Assembly (NCBI GenBank): GCA_036583965.1 | Contig: JAZBQD010000027.1 | Span: 28,341,001-28,405,000 of the forward strand | From: Prunella strophiata | Taxonomy: Eukaryota; Chordata; Aves; Passeriformes; Prunellidae | DNA: 64,000 nt | Direction of reading: 5' to 3' | Program-made: the position numbers and the translations under genes | The notes under the pieces: generated by a model | What the model saw: the letters and a program-made list of their open reading frames with translations, nothing else | Databases searched by the model: none | Told to the model about the DNA's origin: nothing | Shown here: positions 51,209 to 63,600 of the stretch, in pieces | How the letters are laid out: the number at the start of each line of letters is the position of its first letter | How positions within the stretch are numbered: the first letter of the stretch is position 1

Positions 51209-51765
51209 TGTGAGGGACAAAGACTTCTCTAACAATTTAAAGTTAGAAAGTGTGTGTTTATTGCAGCGCTGGGTAGTGTGTGGGATTGTCCCAACCCGCA
51301 CTACGAGTTGTATCGATCATTACAAAGCCTTTTATTTACAACAGTGTTGAATATACAAAGTACAAATGCATATTCATACCCCTGTCACTTCCTCTGCCCC
51401 TCTTCCCATGCAAATTGGAAGAAAGGCTGTTAAGCATGCGTGGTTTGTTCCCTGAAATGGGTTGGGGGTCCCTTTTGGGGAGGGGTCTCCAGAAATGAGC
51501 AAGTAAAAAGAGTCTTCCTCGCTCTGACCTTTCTACCTTTTTGCATACATGACAAAACTAAATCCCCTGCTTCCTTATGTTCAGTGGGTGAGGAAGCCTG
51601 TTCTCCATGATATTGACAAGTAGTGAGAAATGGTGTCCAGGTAGCTTATCTAAGTGCAGCTTCTGTTACCTCTAAACAAAAGCTGATCTTTCTGCTTTAG
51701 CTAACTCAGCAACCGTTGTCCTAGAGTCTTTAATTCTTTGAAACCAATCTTTTAAAAGAATTCAG
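51209..51765 (-). mobile_element. Probable solo LTR of an avian endogenous retrovirus
   Basis: The left end TGTGAGGGACAAAGACTTCT, followed by aacaatttaaagttagaaag and tgtgtttattgcagcgctgg, resembles the inverted 3' end of LTRs common in songbird genomes. The inverted AATAAA (tttatt at 51258) would be the LTR poly(A) signal. The distal edge is uncertain: no TG...CA boundary with a clean target duplication could be fixed between 51700 and 51770. No gag, pol or env reading frame adjoins it, so it is read as a solo LTR. The family assignment is from recall. Confidence 0.55.
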
Positions 51766-53798
51766 GCTGTTGGCAAAGGCTGAATATTCATGTGGTGCAT
51801 AAGAGACATGGCCAAGTGGCTCCTGCAAGTCCTCAGGTGCCACCAGGCTCTGTGGGGGCCAAGCACTGCCAGGAATTTGGGGGAGATGTTCCATTGGGGT
51901 GGTGAAGTGCTTCCATCCAAAATGCCTTCTGCTGGTACCAGATCAGACACAGAACTGATTTACTGAGACATGTCCCCCATGGCAATACTGAGGAGCACCT
52001 GATGACCCCTGAAGCTGCCATTTGGGTGAAGTCAGGAGTAGAAATCCAGACAGTGTTTCCAGCTACTGGATAAGGATTTCTGCACCATGGTGGTGAGGGG
52101 AGCCACTCACAGTGGAGGGTGTATGATAAGTAAGAAATAGCTCCCACAGGACACTACAATTTAAATTTCTGAGCCCCAGCTATACAGCCCTAGTTATTTT
52201 TGGAGAGGTTTTTTTTTCAGTGTAATATATAGTACTTCAGCAAATCCAATCATGTTGCAAATAAGTGCAGCAAGACATTTACCATCAGAACAACAGCTAC
52301 TATAGGGGCATTAATGCAGATCATCATAACCTATTCCCTTACTGCCCTCCATATTTTCCTGATTGTTAAAGGAAAGCAAAAAGCTAAAAAGGTTTTCCTC
52401 TGTGTCAGCTGCCCCATCAGGCAGGGTATTTTCTGCTTCACAGATTAATGCTAAAGACAAATAATCAGAAATGGAAGTAAGATGGCTCTCCTGACAATGT
52501 TCAGTGAGACATACAAGATTGTCACTCATTCTATACAAGTGCTAATGCTGACAGGTGAAAAATTATCTGCATCAGGAACACCAAATATGACTCAGAAGTA
52601 GTTTGAGGGAGAGAAAAAAAAAAAATCATTCCCAGAACTAGAGATTCTCACTCCCCATAACTACATGCTTTATGAGTTTTTACAGAGAGAAGGCTAATAG
52701 CTCATGAGAAGGAAAAAAAATCTTTTAGTGGCAAGAATTAGTAGACAATTACTGACACCACAGTTCAGTAGTGGCAGCATTTCTCTTACTCTGTATTTCT
52801 TTGACCATTTCTTTGACCATCAGACTGACCACAAGCCTGAGAAAATAATCACCTAGTCATGTACTTTTCCAGAGAAAGAGGGAATTGTATCAAGTTATAA
52901 ATAAATTATAAATCATTACCAATTAAAAAAGCTACAGAGCAGGTAATGGCTGTTCTGCAGGAGAAATCTATAAAGCATCATGCAGCACTCATATCAAAGC
53001 CAATTTTGATTTAAATTTTAAAAAGCCCTGTGATACTAAATAGTTGTTGACAAAATTACAGCTGCCATGAAAAGCAAATACTCAATGAGAGGGGATCTTA
53101 CTCCAAATTTGGCTGATGCATAATGGAAAGCACCCACTGGAATACATCCCCTGTCCTTTCTTTTACTAACATAAGCACAAGCATCTCTTCCAAGTTACCA
53201 GCACTGGTGTCCTAAAACTGCAATGCTTGAAAATATGTTGGTGTAAATGGAGCTACACGCACTTAAATGGAGATACTGCCCTCAAACATTTGTTTTTCCT
53301 TAAATTGTTTAGTCTCTCACCTCACTACTTCCATGCTCTTTCCCAGAATCAGGCATGAGACTCCTACAAGCTTACTGTTTAAGAATAGCGAACATGAAAG
53401 TAAAATCTGATTTTAGCCACTTCCAAGGGCTGTGCAGATTAGTAATAATGTGTCACACTGCATTGTAAACAACTGGTGAGAGATGGAAGTCTCTTCCAGC
53501 TAAGATTGCATTAACCTTTCATTATTTACCTTATGCTTGGAGCTTATATTCAGCTCTCAGATGATGACAACTTTGATGTTAAAGGCCTTGAAATATTACA
53601 ATAAGATCTTGTGCCCCGAAGACTTTGCTACTAAACACAAACATCAGTATTTCCTGAATTCTCTGATGATTCCTGTCTCCAAAGAAGTTGCTGTCTAGAA
53701 AGGCAGTACTTGTGTTTCTCCTAAGCACAGTTTAATTAAGTGAATGACATTTATAGAGGAATTACATGGAGCACCTTGAGATGGAGCTGCACTTTGTT
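51766..53798. other. Intergenic upstream of RGS13 pseudogene, no gene seen
   Basis: No further RGS13-like leader exon was recognised. It contains a short tandem duplication (atttctttgacc twice) near 52795-52820. Confidence 0.55.
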
Positions 53799-53869
53799 AC
53801 AGCAAGAAAAATATTTGCCTCGGCATAGTAAGCACGAGATCTGGAAGACACAAGAAAGCCATTTAAAAT
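53799..53869 (+). pseudogene. RGS13: Candidate eroded first coding exon of RGS13
   Basis: It ends in AAAAT followed by donor GTAAGA (53870), in the phase needed by the exon at 53986. In that phase the end reads ARDLEDTRKPFK, comparable to CRDESKRPPSN of human RGS13. Aligned without gaps, the human start Met falls on ACA and two adjacent stops (TAG TAA) lie upstream of ARD. The match is short and the inferred intron is only 116 bp, so this is tentative. Confidence 0.35.
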
Positions 53870-53985
53870 GTAAGATTCATAAAGCTCATATTTAAATTAG
53901 GGGACTGATTTTCAACAAGGTAATTAGGTTTTTTATACTTTGAGCCACGGCTAATCCTGCAATAAAGACTTCCTTTTTTCTAAAG

Positions 53986-54047
53986 GGTGTTTTTGGAGGA
54001 AATGCTGCAGTGGTCCCAGTCTTTTGAAAATCTGGTAACAAGCAAAT
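53986..54047 (+). pseudogene. RGS13: RGS13 pseudogene exon (start of RGS box)
   Basis: 62 nt between acceptor ccttttttctaaag and donor GTAAGT. It encodes VFLEEMLQWSQSFENLVTSK, parallel to human LTLEEVLQWAQSFENLMATK. Length and phases equal RGS1 exon 3. No lesion in this exon. Confidence 0.9.
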
Positions 54048-55244
54048 GTAAGTAATTGTGTGCTTGTGTTCCAGATGGATTGCTGAGAAAAGTTCCCACA
54101 AAGCAAAATCAGTAACTCATGCTGCATAAAACACACTGCCTTATATACAACTAATAAAAAACAACTTTGTGACATGCTTAGCACGCATCACACTGGCAAT
54201 AAACACAGCATGCTGCAAATGCTTTCCCAAACTTGCCATTTCTGCAATCACGTGTAATTCCTTTACAGACACATAATGAGGGCATGGTTTGTCTGCCACA
54301 TCCCCACTTAGAGTAGTGAACAGCACCTTGTAGTAGCAGAAAAGTGACAAAGTTCACTTGGGAAATCCTGCATACACCAAAGAGACCATATAATGGCATA
54401 TCTCTTCAGGGGCATGCCATGGAAGGCAGCTCCAATATTCAGGGATGGGAAGAGCTGTAGATGTAGCAGGAATTCTGAACTTTCCCACTCCATCCACCTC
54501 TGCTTCATATAGGGCTCTCCCAAATTTCTCATATGGCAGCAGTCCAGAACATCACTGCTGAATTACATTTTTTAAAATAGTGATGAAAAAGTCACAGCAC
54601 GAGCCTCTAAAAATTACTCCTGAGGACTGGCACTATTTTCAAACTGTAGAAAAATTACAAAGAGTAAGAAGACTAACAGCATTTGTAACTTAAAAGATTT
54701 TGCCATTAAAATCTTAACCTAGTATGTTACAGCACAGGGAGAAACTCCTCAACAGAAAACTGTTTAAAGAGACAAAATAACAGCAGAAGCAGCAGGCTTG
54801 TGATTGCCACCTCTGCCAGATGACAGGCTGTGCTCAACATCTTCAGAAATCTGAAAGGCCAGAATGCTGTACCAGCAACAAAGTTTGCTTTAAATAAAAC
54901 ACTTCAAGCTTCCAGCAGTAGTCAGAATGATGCCCTTCTTCAAATGCCTCCTTCACTACACTTAAAAACACTACTCACTGAATTTTAAGCAATTATGACA
55001 CCCAAAATGGAAAGGTAGACTCACATAAAAAGCCAGATACTCTAAACCCAGTGGATTTGCAGCTCTTTAGGAAACATGGGCAAAGTGTTTGCCCACCTTA
55101 GATTTACTGTGGGATTAGATTTACTAGGGAGTCCTGCATGTGCAGGAAAATGCAAGGTTGAAGTGTCCCTAAAATCCTCCAAAGCATTCTAAAGGTAATG
55201 CATGTAGACAGGCAATATAAATTTGGCTTTTGAAATATTTACAG
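54048..55244 (+). other. RGS13 pseudogene intron
   Basis: About 1.2 kb, GTAAGT...TTACAG retained. No repeat recognised. Confidence 0.8.
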
Positions 55245-55398
55245 ATGGGCCTATAATCTGTAAGATCTACTTGAAGACAGAACACAGTGATGGAAACATG
55301 GAATTCTGGCTTGCCTGTGAAGCTTGTAAGAAGGTAAAAGGATTTCCATGGCCAGGAAGCTCTTCACAAGTTACATCCAATCCCAGGCTCCCAGCAAG
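55245..55398 (+). pseudogene. RGS13: RGS13 pseudogene exon (first half of RGS box, frameshifted)
   Basis: Acceptor tgaaatatttacag at 55244. It reads YGPIICKIYLKTEHSDGNME and then FWLACEACKK to 55333. The next segment resembles the family only in another frame (LHKLHPIPGS against LYKIYIQPQS). If the exon ends at 55398 before GT it is 154 nt, against about 167 in human RGS13 and 164 in RGS1. The original frame runs to TGA at 55400-55402. Confidence 0.87.
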
Positions 55399-57407
55399 GT
55401 GACTACAAGATCACAAGGTCTTGATTTTATAGAAATGCCTGAAGTGCCACACAGCAGACCAACCACAAATGCCTAGCTCCTCTTGCACCAAAGGGAGGGA
55501 AAACTTCTATCCATCCTCCCCTCAAACTCTTTTCCACACAGAATTTTAATATTTGAATCCACATTTCATCTATAGGCAAATCTTTCAGCTACATCCACCA
55601 AGAACACAAGCAAAATGCACAACTCAATTAAGAACCAAAGTCATGGATCTGTTCTCTTCTTTTTTTTTTTCTTTTTACATGAGATCCAGAGGCCATTGAT
55701 ATCACTTCACTATAGTTTGGATTATACCATTCACTATATTTTGGATTATACCATTGCTATATCTATCTATATACATCTCAGTCTGGTTTTTGTAAGAGTA
55801 AATATAACTGAGCAAAGTAAAAACTCTACCCAGTGCTGTCCCCTTTGCAAAATGGGTGAAAAGAAAGATTCCAAGGCACGTTACTTTTTTGGTTGTTGTT
55901 GCTTTGTTTGTTTGTTTAAGGAAAACAGCAAATTTGTATGTAAAGTATCTTTTTTTTTTTTTTCCCCCCTGACAAATGGCTATAGAAAAAAGTCATTCCT
56001 GCTCAGCCAGACATGCTCTATGACCTTTAAACATTCCCACTTATTACTCTCCTTGCAAAACTAAGCCAACACTGGCTTTTACTGCCACTGCCTCTGGCAG
56101 GCTGACATAACTAAAGAATCATGCTACATTGTTTTCTGGTTTATGTGTAACAATGAAATTATTATGGAATCTCAAAATGCAGCTTCCCTGCAGGCACTGG
56201 AGGAGAAGCCAAACCCAAATCAGCTGGCTTTCCAAATGTTGTCTGAGAGCAGTTGCTGCTTTAAATGACTAAACCACTCCCTCTAATCCAAATCTTGAGC
56301 AAATTTAAAAGTTCCCTCTGTTGGTTTTAAATGCCAATTGGCATGATAATGCATTCTTGTCCTTTTTTCTCAGTTGTTTTTTTTTTTTTTTAGTATGTGC
56401 AGCTATAGGGAACTCGGCGACACATTTGCACTTACAAAAGAGTAATGTCAATATTGCCAACCACAAATTCATTAATCAAATGTAAGGGCTTAAATCAGGA
56501 CAGTTATAAATAAGCTGTGCAATTTTTTCTAAAATAGTGTGTACTTGAATCTTTCTATTGGCTGTCTGGTTTCTAGAGCTTCAGGACAGCCCAATTTCCC
56601 ATTTTCCTGATATTCACTATTAATACAAGAACGACATACCACTCTAAAAAACTAGATACTCATGAGGATATGAAACAGTTTCTATTCACATTACAGCAGC
56701 ATTTAAAAAGGAGCCACTCAAATGACTCCTCTGGAGGAGGAAGATCTCAACCCATGAAAACCATCAGCATCAACCAAATCTTTAGAGGTCTCCTCTCCAC
56801 ACTAACAACCAATGGAACTCATCATAAGTTGATGGATTTTCAAAGGCTTCCTTTTATCTGGTGTTTTTGCTGACCACCAAACCTTTCTGCTGTTACACAC
56901 CTGCAGAGCTTCAGTTTACCTGCTACAAACCATGAATTGCAACAGGAAAAGTCTAGGAACGAAAACTTTCCCTAAACAAGGCTGATATATAGGCTAAATT
57001 TTATCTCAGGCCATAACACTTTCAGTATTTTTTTTTTTTCCCCAATGGTACTGTGCACTACCAGGCACTTGGACCCACCAGGTTTTTTCTGGAACCTAAC
57101 TGTAGGTCTAGGAACACTTCTTAGCAGAGGAAAGCAGGGTTGGATACCAGCAACTTTCAGCTACTCCTTCCACTGCAGCCACTCCATCCAAGCCATTTTG
57201 ACAGGACAACTCCTGCCTGAATTGCCCCTGTTCTCTTGTTCTTCCTAGAAGTAGTGAGCAAACCAAACTCATCCTGCTAAACTCCCTCACATTTGGAACC
57301 TTGCCATATTCTGCATACAGGCCCAGCAACAAAGACTTCACCACTTCTCTCAGCCTCCACTAATCACAGCAGTCAGGACTGAATTGGCTTTCCCATTTTT
57401 GCTTCAG
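55399..57407 (+). other. RGS13 pseudogene intron
   Basis: About 2 kb. It has a 24 bp tandem duplication at 55708-55755 and T-runs near 55660, 55950, 56378 and 57029. Confidence 0.75.
55708..55755. repeat. 24 bp tandem duplication
   Basis: Two adjacent 24 bp units starting cactatagtttgg and cactatattttgg, both ending attataccatt. They differ at two positions. Confidence 0.9.
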
Positions 57408-57606
57408 ATAAACATTAACAGTCCTGCAAGGAAAGCAATTATAAGGAATATTCAAGAGCCAACACGGTCCTGCTTTGATGAAGCACAGAGAATAATCCAC
57501 AGGCACAGTGGAAAGAGATTCCTACCCACGACTTCTTGTATCACAGTTCTACCAAAAGCTCAAACACAGTCTTCAAACTAATGGCAACAGTTCAATGGGA
57601 AATTGA
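57408..57606 (+). pseudogene. RGS13: RGS13 pseudogene terminal exon (+1 frameshift)
   Basis: Acceptor tcccatttttgcttcag at 57407. The first frame gives ININSPARKAIIRNIQEPT, SCFDEAQRIIHRH. After an apparent extra base near 57507, the adjacent frame continues VERDSYPRLLVSQFYQKL to a TGA at 57604-57606. Compared with RGS1 exon 5, the two frames join at exactly the 33/34 codon boundary. The unshifted frame instead ends in TAA at 57579-57581 after unrelated residues. Confidence 0.92.
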
Positions 57607-60600
57607 AGAGAATGGCTGAAAATGTAAAAAGGTTTCTTCTGGCACACAAGTGTTTAAGATTTAAAGAAGACAGGAGAAATCAGGCAGCACAGGAATACTA
57701 TTATTAAACTGTTTAACTGGTCTATTGATCTTAGAATTCACAAGGCACTACTTTCCCCCTCCCCAAGGAAGACTCCTTGTTTTCCTCTCCTCACAATAAA
57801 ACCCTAAAAACTAGGGTTTAAGGAAAATTAAAAGGATTTTTTAAAAAGCATTTTGCTGTTGGGAAAGAAATGTTTATTTGACTGTGCATTACAGGAGAAA
57901 AAAACATCTGCATTGCTGCATTTGCTGTTCTTTTAGTCTTACAGTCTTTCAAAGTAAAAAGATACATTTGAAATACAGCTGTTTGCCTGAACAATGGAGT
58001 ATAGTATTCATGTGTATTCATTGGTGTAGGGTCAAGTTTATGCTGATTATCACATAAAACATGTGCTATGAAGGCACTTGATCTACAGTACACTAAAATA
58101 TTACCAATGTCTTCTGGGTTTTTCCTCAGAGATAAAATGCATTGATATTTTGACTTGTTTTTCTGGGTATGGACACACAAACACATTCCCTTCAGACTCC
58201 CTGAGAGTCAGATACAAGCAAGCCTGACCCTTGAACATCCTCCTGCAGCACAGACAGGTCTCTCTCATCCATCCACTGTCAAAGACAACTTGATTTGTTA
58301 ATCAATTAATACAGAACCCCAGTTTCCATCAATAACGAATCTGATCATCTCAAACCTCATGAAAATTGGACTCTAAGCAGCACTGTTATTGTGGTGCACA
58401 GCACAGGCTACTCCTGCAGAGAGACACAGTGGTTTACTGATGACAGGTAAGTATGCTGATCAATGAATATCAAATGTACAATATGATGTCTGGCTTTGTG
58501 GGAAGTTATACTGATAAATTGTAATTATATGTGGGCCCTAATGACAATGTGTGATGGAAGTGGACATGTTTAACTTATCAGTTATCTAAGACATCAAAAA
58601 TTCTTTTAATCCATATTTTTTTTATTGAATTCTCAAGCTAGGATTCATGTATATGTCCATAGCAGAACACAAAGCAAGCCTGAGCATAACCTCCACCAGA
58701 ACAGAAAGCTTTAAGGGAATTTGGTGTTATAAGAAAAGGGAGTGCTACTATACCAGATAATCCTTTCCTTTGGCAGTGACCCCATATAAAGGGATTATCA
58801 CACAAATATGTGATTATACAGATCATAAAACCACTCAGCAAGAGAAGACTCCCCAGGAAATCCAGCTAGGGGTAGCATAGCTTTTGCTGCTGTTAATTCC
58901 TGATGGGTGTACAGAGTATTGGACTTCAGTTTGATTAGGCCTGCAAGATGCCACAGCAAAGAAAAAAAATAATTATAGGATCTCTTTAAAAAAAGCAATT
59001 CCTGCAGGGAAGAAAATAGGTGACAAAATCCAGCCTGAGCAGAAGTAAAAAAACCCAAACCAACAAAATACACACAATAAATAAACCAAGGATCACATTA
59101 AGGAAAGTCATCCCATTTCTGGGACAAGACCTTGATGTCTGTGTCTAAGTGGAAGAGCCTTGTGGTGACCAAGAACAACAACTCTGCATACCCAAACAGG
59201 TTCAGCATGCACAGCCTTCCAAAGGGGTCCACTCAAAGGGCTGCTCAGGTCCAGGGCTGATAGAGAGACCCTTCCTCCCTGCAGAAAGGAGATTATCCAG
59301 AAGGAGGAAAAAACCTGCCCACAGAAAATACTGAGGGAAATCACAGAGGAACGCACAAACGCGTTTTAATGGCACAAAATGTTTCGTGGATATTTTACAG
59401 ATCACAAGTCCACCAACCCTCATTCTTGGTGAGCTTATTAATTTTATATTTCCTTCGAGAAATAAATAAAATGTTGGGTTTTGGGGCTTTGTTTCCTCTC
59501 CCCCATGTCTTTCCCACAATCCCCAGTTGGAAAAAAAAGAGGGTCCTTTTCCCAAAATAGATTTGATGTTAACTGCTAGAGATTTTTCTCTTGCTCAGCT
59601 TTTCTTTTGGGTTACCAGATGCAGGGCAATAACACAGCATTTTATCAGGTCATATGATTTATAAAACAGTAACTAATGGCAGCTGCAATAACAAATCACT
59701 GCTTTTGTCATTTTCATTAACAGCACTTGAATGAGCTCAGGTATACTTTTCCACTAGCAGACAAACCTAAAAGGCATCTGTTCACATTAATCATTCAAAG
59801 CTACTGTTAAAAAACATAAAAAAACTCAGAAATAGCTAAATTGGCAGAATTCTCCTTCTTCCTTCATTTATTTAAGAACAAAAAAACCCAAAGGGGTGAT
59901 TCTTCAAATATTAAGTTTGGCAAGATTAAAATGCAGATTAATAAAACCACTACAGCAATTAAATGTATTCAGCCCTGGAAACTGTTGACCTATGGAGGCT
60001 TTCTTAAAAAAAACATAAAAAACAACCCATACTGGACAGATGGTCTAGGGCTTTTTTGGGTTTTGTTTTCAGAAGAGCTGACAATTAGATCTCTTTTCCT
60101 TTGTAAATATGAGCTATGTTGGCCTACTTTCTTAATAACAGCTGTGAAATTTATACTTTATCATTATACTGTTATTTCCATGAATTTTACATCAACTCTT
60201 TGTGTATAGATGTTTAAGTGTAGAACTAAAAATGCAGATTGTAGATCAGGCCTATAAAACAAAGAAAAAATCTGCTCATAATTAGAGTCACCCAAAATAA
60301 AACTTTAGAAATAACCTAGCCTGGTTGGTTTTTTTTTTTTTTTTTTGGTACAGATGGGTAGTAAATGAAAACATAAAATGTCTCTCCACTGTGCATTCCA
60401 ATGATTTCAGAGAATAAGTTGGTGGGAGGCTTTTCTCTCAAGTTCTCCTCATTACTTTTGGACTTCCATACTAACTCTAGATATTCCATCTTTCAGCTCC
60501 CACAAAATGAAGGTTAGGCAGTCTCACTCCAAGTGCAGCAATGAGCCATTACACAGAACTTGGTACAGTAGACAAGAGATCTAAACAAATTGTGAACAGA

Positions 60601-63600
60601 GATGCTTATCACCAATTACAGGCCAGAAGAGGATGTTTGGGAACTTACATCTTCACAGGAAAGGGAAATGACTGCAGCATTTCCAAGTATTACCAAATGT
60701 ACAGTATACTGTTGCAATCACAGGGCTCTTCAGAAACCGATGTTTGATTTAATGTTCACTAAACAGACAGCAATGGAAGAAGTCCTCCAAAAAGAACATT
60801 TTGCTGCATGTGCTGATTAGCTAGAACCAATGGCTATAGAACATAGCTAGTTTTGGGCAAAGACTGCATCCTGACACAGGTTTACCTACAGTCTCCTACA
60901 ATGCAGACTCACAGAAGTGATCATCTCAGGAGAACTACCTATTTAATTTATGTCAGTAGTTTAAAGAAGCTTTGCTATTAAAATCTTAAACCTCAAATTT
61001 AAAAAAGGCTTTAGAAAATATAAACTTAAAAAAATGAAAATTTAAAATAGCAGACCCAAATCAGGGTCTGATTAGAATACACAAAAGAGTCTGACTTTTT
61101 TTTTAATCAAAAAGGAAAAAAGAAATGGGTGAAACAAGGAAAGATAAAAAGATGCAAGAGGAGCAAACTATGTATTGAGGAAGCAAGTCATTCAGCCCAG
61201 CACTCTGAGATAGAATCTGTGTACATATGATGTGTAGTAAGAACTGTGAATTCTCATTACGCCCAAAACGAGAACTCAGCCACTTGAAGCCAAATTATGC
61301 AATGGGTTCTTCAGAAAGGAATGCAAATTATTAAGAGCACAATCATGCCATATTCTGGATCCCAGGCAGTGCCTTTCTGTTGACTTTCACATGTCTGCAT
61401 GTCCTTCTGAGAGCTGTGACATGGAATGGGGTGCTGTGAAGTGCTCTGCAGCTGCTCAGCATTGTGAGCACACACATTCTGCCTCAGCTGAGCTGCACGA
61501 ACCCTTTGCAGTGTGTGAACCCCTTGGGATGTGTGGGGCTTCTCCCGGGACCAGGACATCTGCCACATGTCATTGGACATCCCATCCATGCCCTGCTACT
61601 AAGTGGATGCCCCAGGGGATCCTGGAGCATCTCTGTAGGACCAGAGGCCTGTGCTTACACAAGAGAATCAAGCCTGCTTCTTAAATCTATCAGCTGAAGG
61701 TTTCACATTTGCCAGCCTTTACCCACCACTGGCATCTTACAACAGCCTTTCAATAAATGGCTCATCTATAAACTTCTTTTTCTCTCCAGAAATGCCATGA
61801 CCATTATCTCAAGATTCCTGTACCTCAGATTTTGCTCAACTCAAAATATGACACAACTATGCAGGGACTAGGAGCCAGTCCTCACTGCAAGGACATGCAC
61901 CTCACAAAATTGGGAAATGGGCTAGGTCCACACTGTGGAGATCACACAAACAGGGGGGTTTAACCATGGCAAACCTCCACCAATGAGCTACAGCCATCCT
62001 TCCCAACTACAGCTCTCCAATGCCACGTCCTCTCTCTGGATTTCTGCATTAAGTGCACAGACCTGAGGATAAGGGGGAAATCCTGAGGCTTCACATGAGG
62101 CCCAGGAACAAGGCTGCAGTTCCTCTCCCACAACCCCACCCCCTGTAAGGTGCAGGACCCCACAGACCCATAGCCTGTACTTCTCAGTGGGAAACAACTC
62201 AGAAGCCAAGCCCTAAGAGAGGGCACCAAAGAGGTGATGTGAGCTTTGCCTTCCTGCCCAGCTGCCAGGCTGGTGCCACACCTGAGGCACAGCACCAAAC
62301 CCCAGCTGCATTTCTGATTGCTGGCATTCCTGGTGCTTGTGAAATGCAAACTGCCAGCTCCTGAAGGAACGTGGCGTTCAGCTCCTCACAGAATTAGTTT
62401 GCTGCCCCTGCCTTGTGTCCTGGCTTGCCTGTCTCTCTGGTCTCAGGCTGCTGCGTCAAAACTTGCGCAGAACTTCTGTCACAAGGGCTGTCACTACACA
62501 CAGCACCAGCCATGGCAAATAGCTTTTCCTCCCACACTCCTCACGTGCAAGTCTTGATTCCAGTAATCACCTCAGAAACAAACAGGTGAGTAAACAAGAA
62601 CAAGATTTCCACCACCCCCACCCCCTGCCAAAGAAATTGTTACATAGCTCAATTATTTCATGGCGTTCTTCCTTGAAATTTATGCAGGTAAAGTTACAGC
62701 CCTGTTCCCTTTTTCTTTTCAAAGGCAAAGTAGATCATGTCAGGAAGGAAAGAACTCCCAAAATTTGTAAAAGCAGTTTTCAGACATTTGCAATTCCTAA
62801 AGATTTATCATTCACAACACATGACCCAGTCAGTTCTTAATGAGTCTTTCAGGACCATGGCAGATTACATTAATTCTCAACAGCAGTAACCATTCACATT
62901 TTCTATTAATTACTTTACCAGTGAACATCTACTTAGCTTTTAATATAATGATTCAAAAAACTCTGCATTTAATGAAAAAACTTCAAAAGGAGGAAATACC
63001 TAGCCTGTGAAGCATTGCCCATGTTTTCTTTACTCATAATAGGTATCTGTTGCTGAAATGATCTTTTAAATAATGAAAGAGGATTTTATAACTCATACAT
63101 GTAATCTCATTTCAGTTCACATACCAGTGCAGACATTACTTGTTTATTCCTCATTACCTTCTTCACACTCTCACTGTTTTTCATTTTAGCTGTACCTTTG
63201 CAGCTACCTTTGTACAGTTTTTGCTGGCAGGCACCCTGCTCTTGTGTCCTAGAACATATTTCCTTCATATTTATCTCATTACCTCAGCAAATTCTTTCCC
63301 TTTCTATCTGTCTTCTATATTTTTTTACATACTTTTTAAAAGCATATTTAACAGTCACATATTTCAGGATTTTAAAGACTTTGATGTTTGTTTTAAGTAA
63401 CTCAAGATTTATATTGTGCACATGGCATTGGTTCCAGATGAGCATCTATCACAGCTCTTCTGGAGGAGTTCATACTCTCTCAGGAGTAACCTGATGCTAC
63501 TTTAAAGACCTCTCTCCATTCTATCCATACAGATTCTTCCAACATCACCACATTCTCCTCATCATCAGGCTGGGTAATGTGTCCCAAAGCACCACTAAAA

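Larger units (their letters stand above)
53799..57606 (+). pseudogene. RGS13: RGS13 pseudogene (unitary, exon-intron structure retained)
   Basis: It sits where RGS13 is expected, downstream of RGS1 on the same strand. In mammals RGS13 is a Gi/Gq GTPase activator in germinal-centre B cells and mast cells. Visible parts are a doubtful first exon (53799-53869), an intact-looking 62 nt exon (53986-54047), an RGS-box exon (55245-~55398) that loses frame after CEACKK with a net deletion of about 13 nt, and a terminal exon (57408-57606) with a +1 insertion near 57507. The homology is RGS13-specific: YGP, KTEHSDGN, IIRNIQEPT and CFDEAQ. The Galpha-contact Glu is Gly (SDGN for SDEN), and INID has become ININ. 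Introns and splice sites remain, so it is not a retrocopy. Two independent frameshifts make a functional RGS domain implausible. A sequencing error could explain one but hardly both. Confidence 0.88.

Noticed and set aside
55334..55339. Use of GTAAAA at 55334 as a real donor, rescuing RGS13
   Set aside because: It would splice in phase to INI but delete the helices between KK and the last exon, and the last exon would still be frameshifted.
53799..57606. RGS13 relic as a processed retrocopy
   Set aside because: Introns and splice sites are retained and it lies at the syntenic position.
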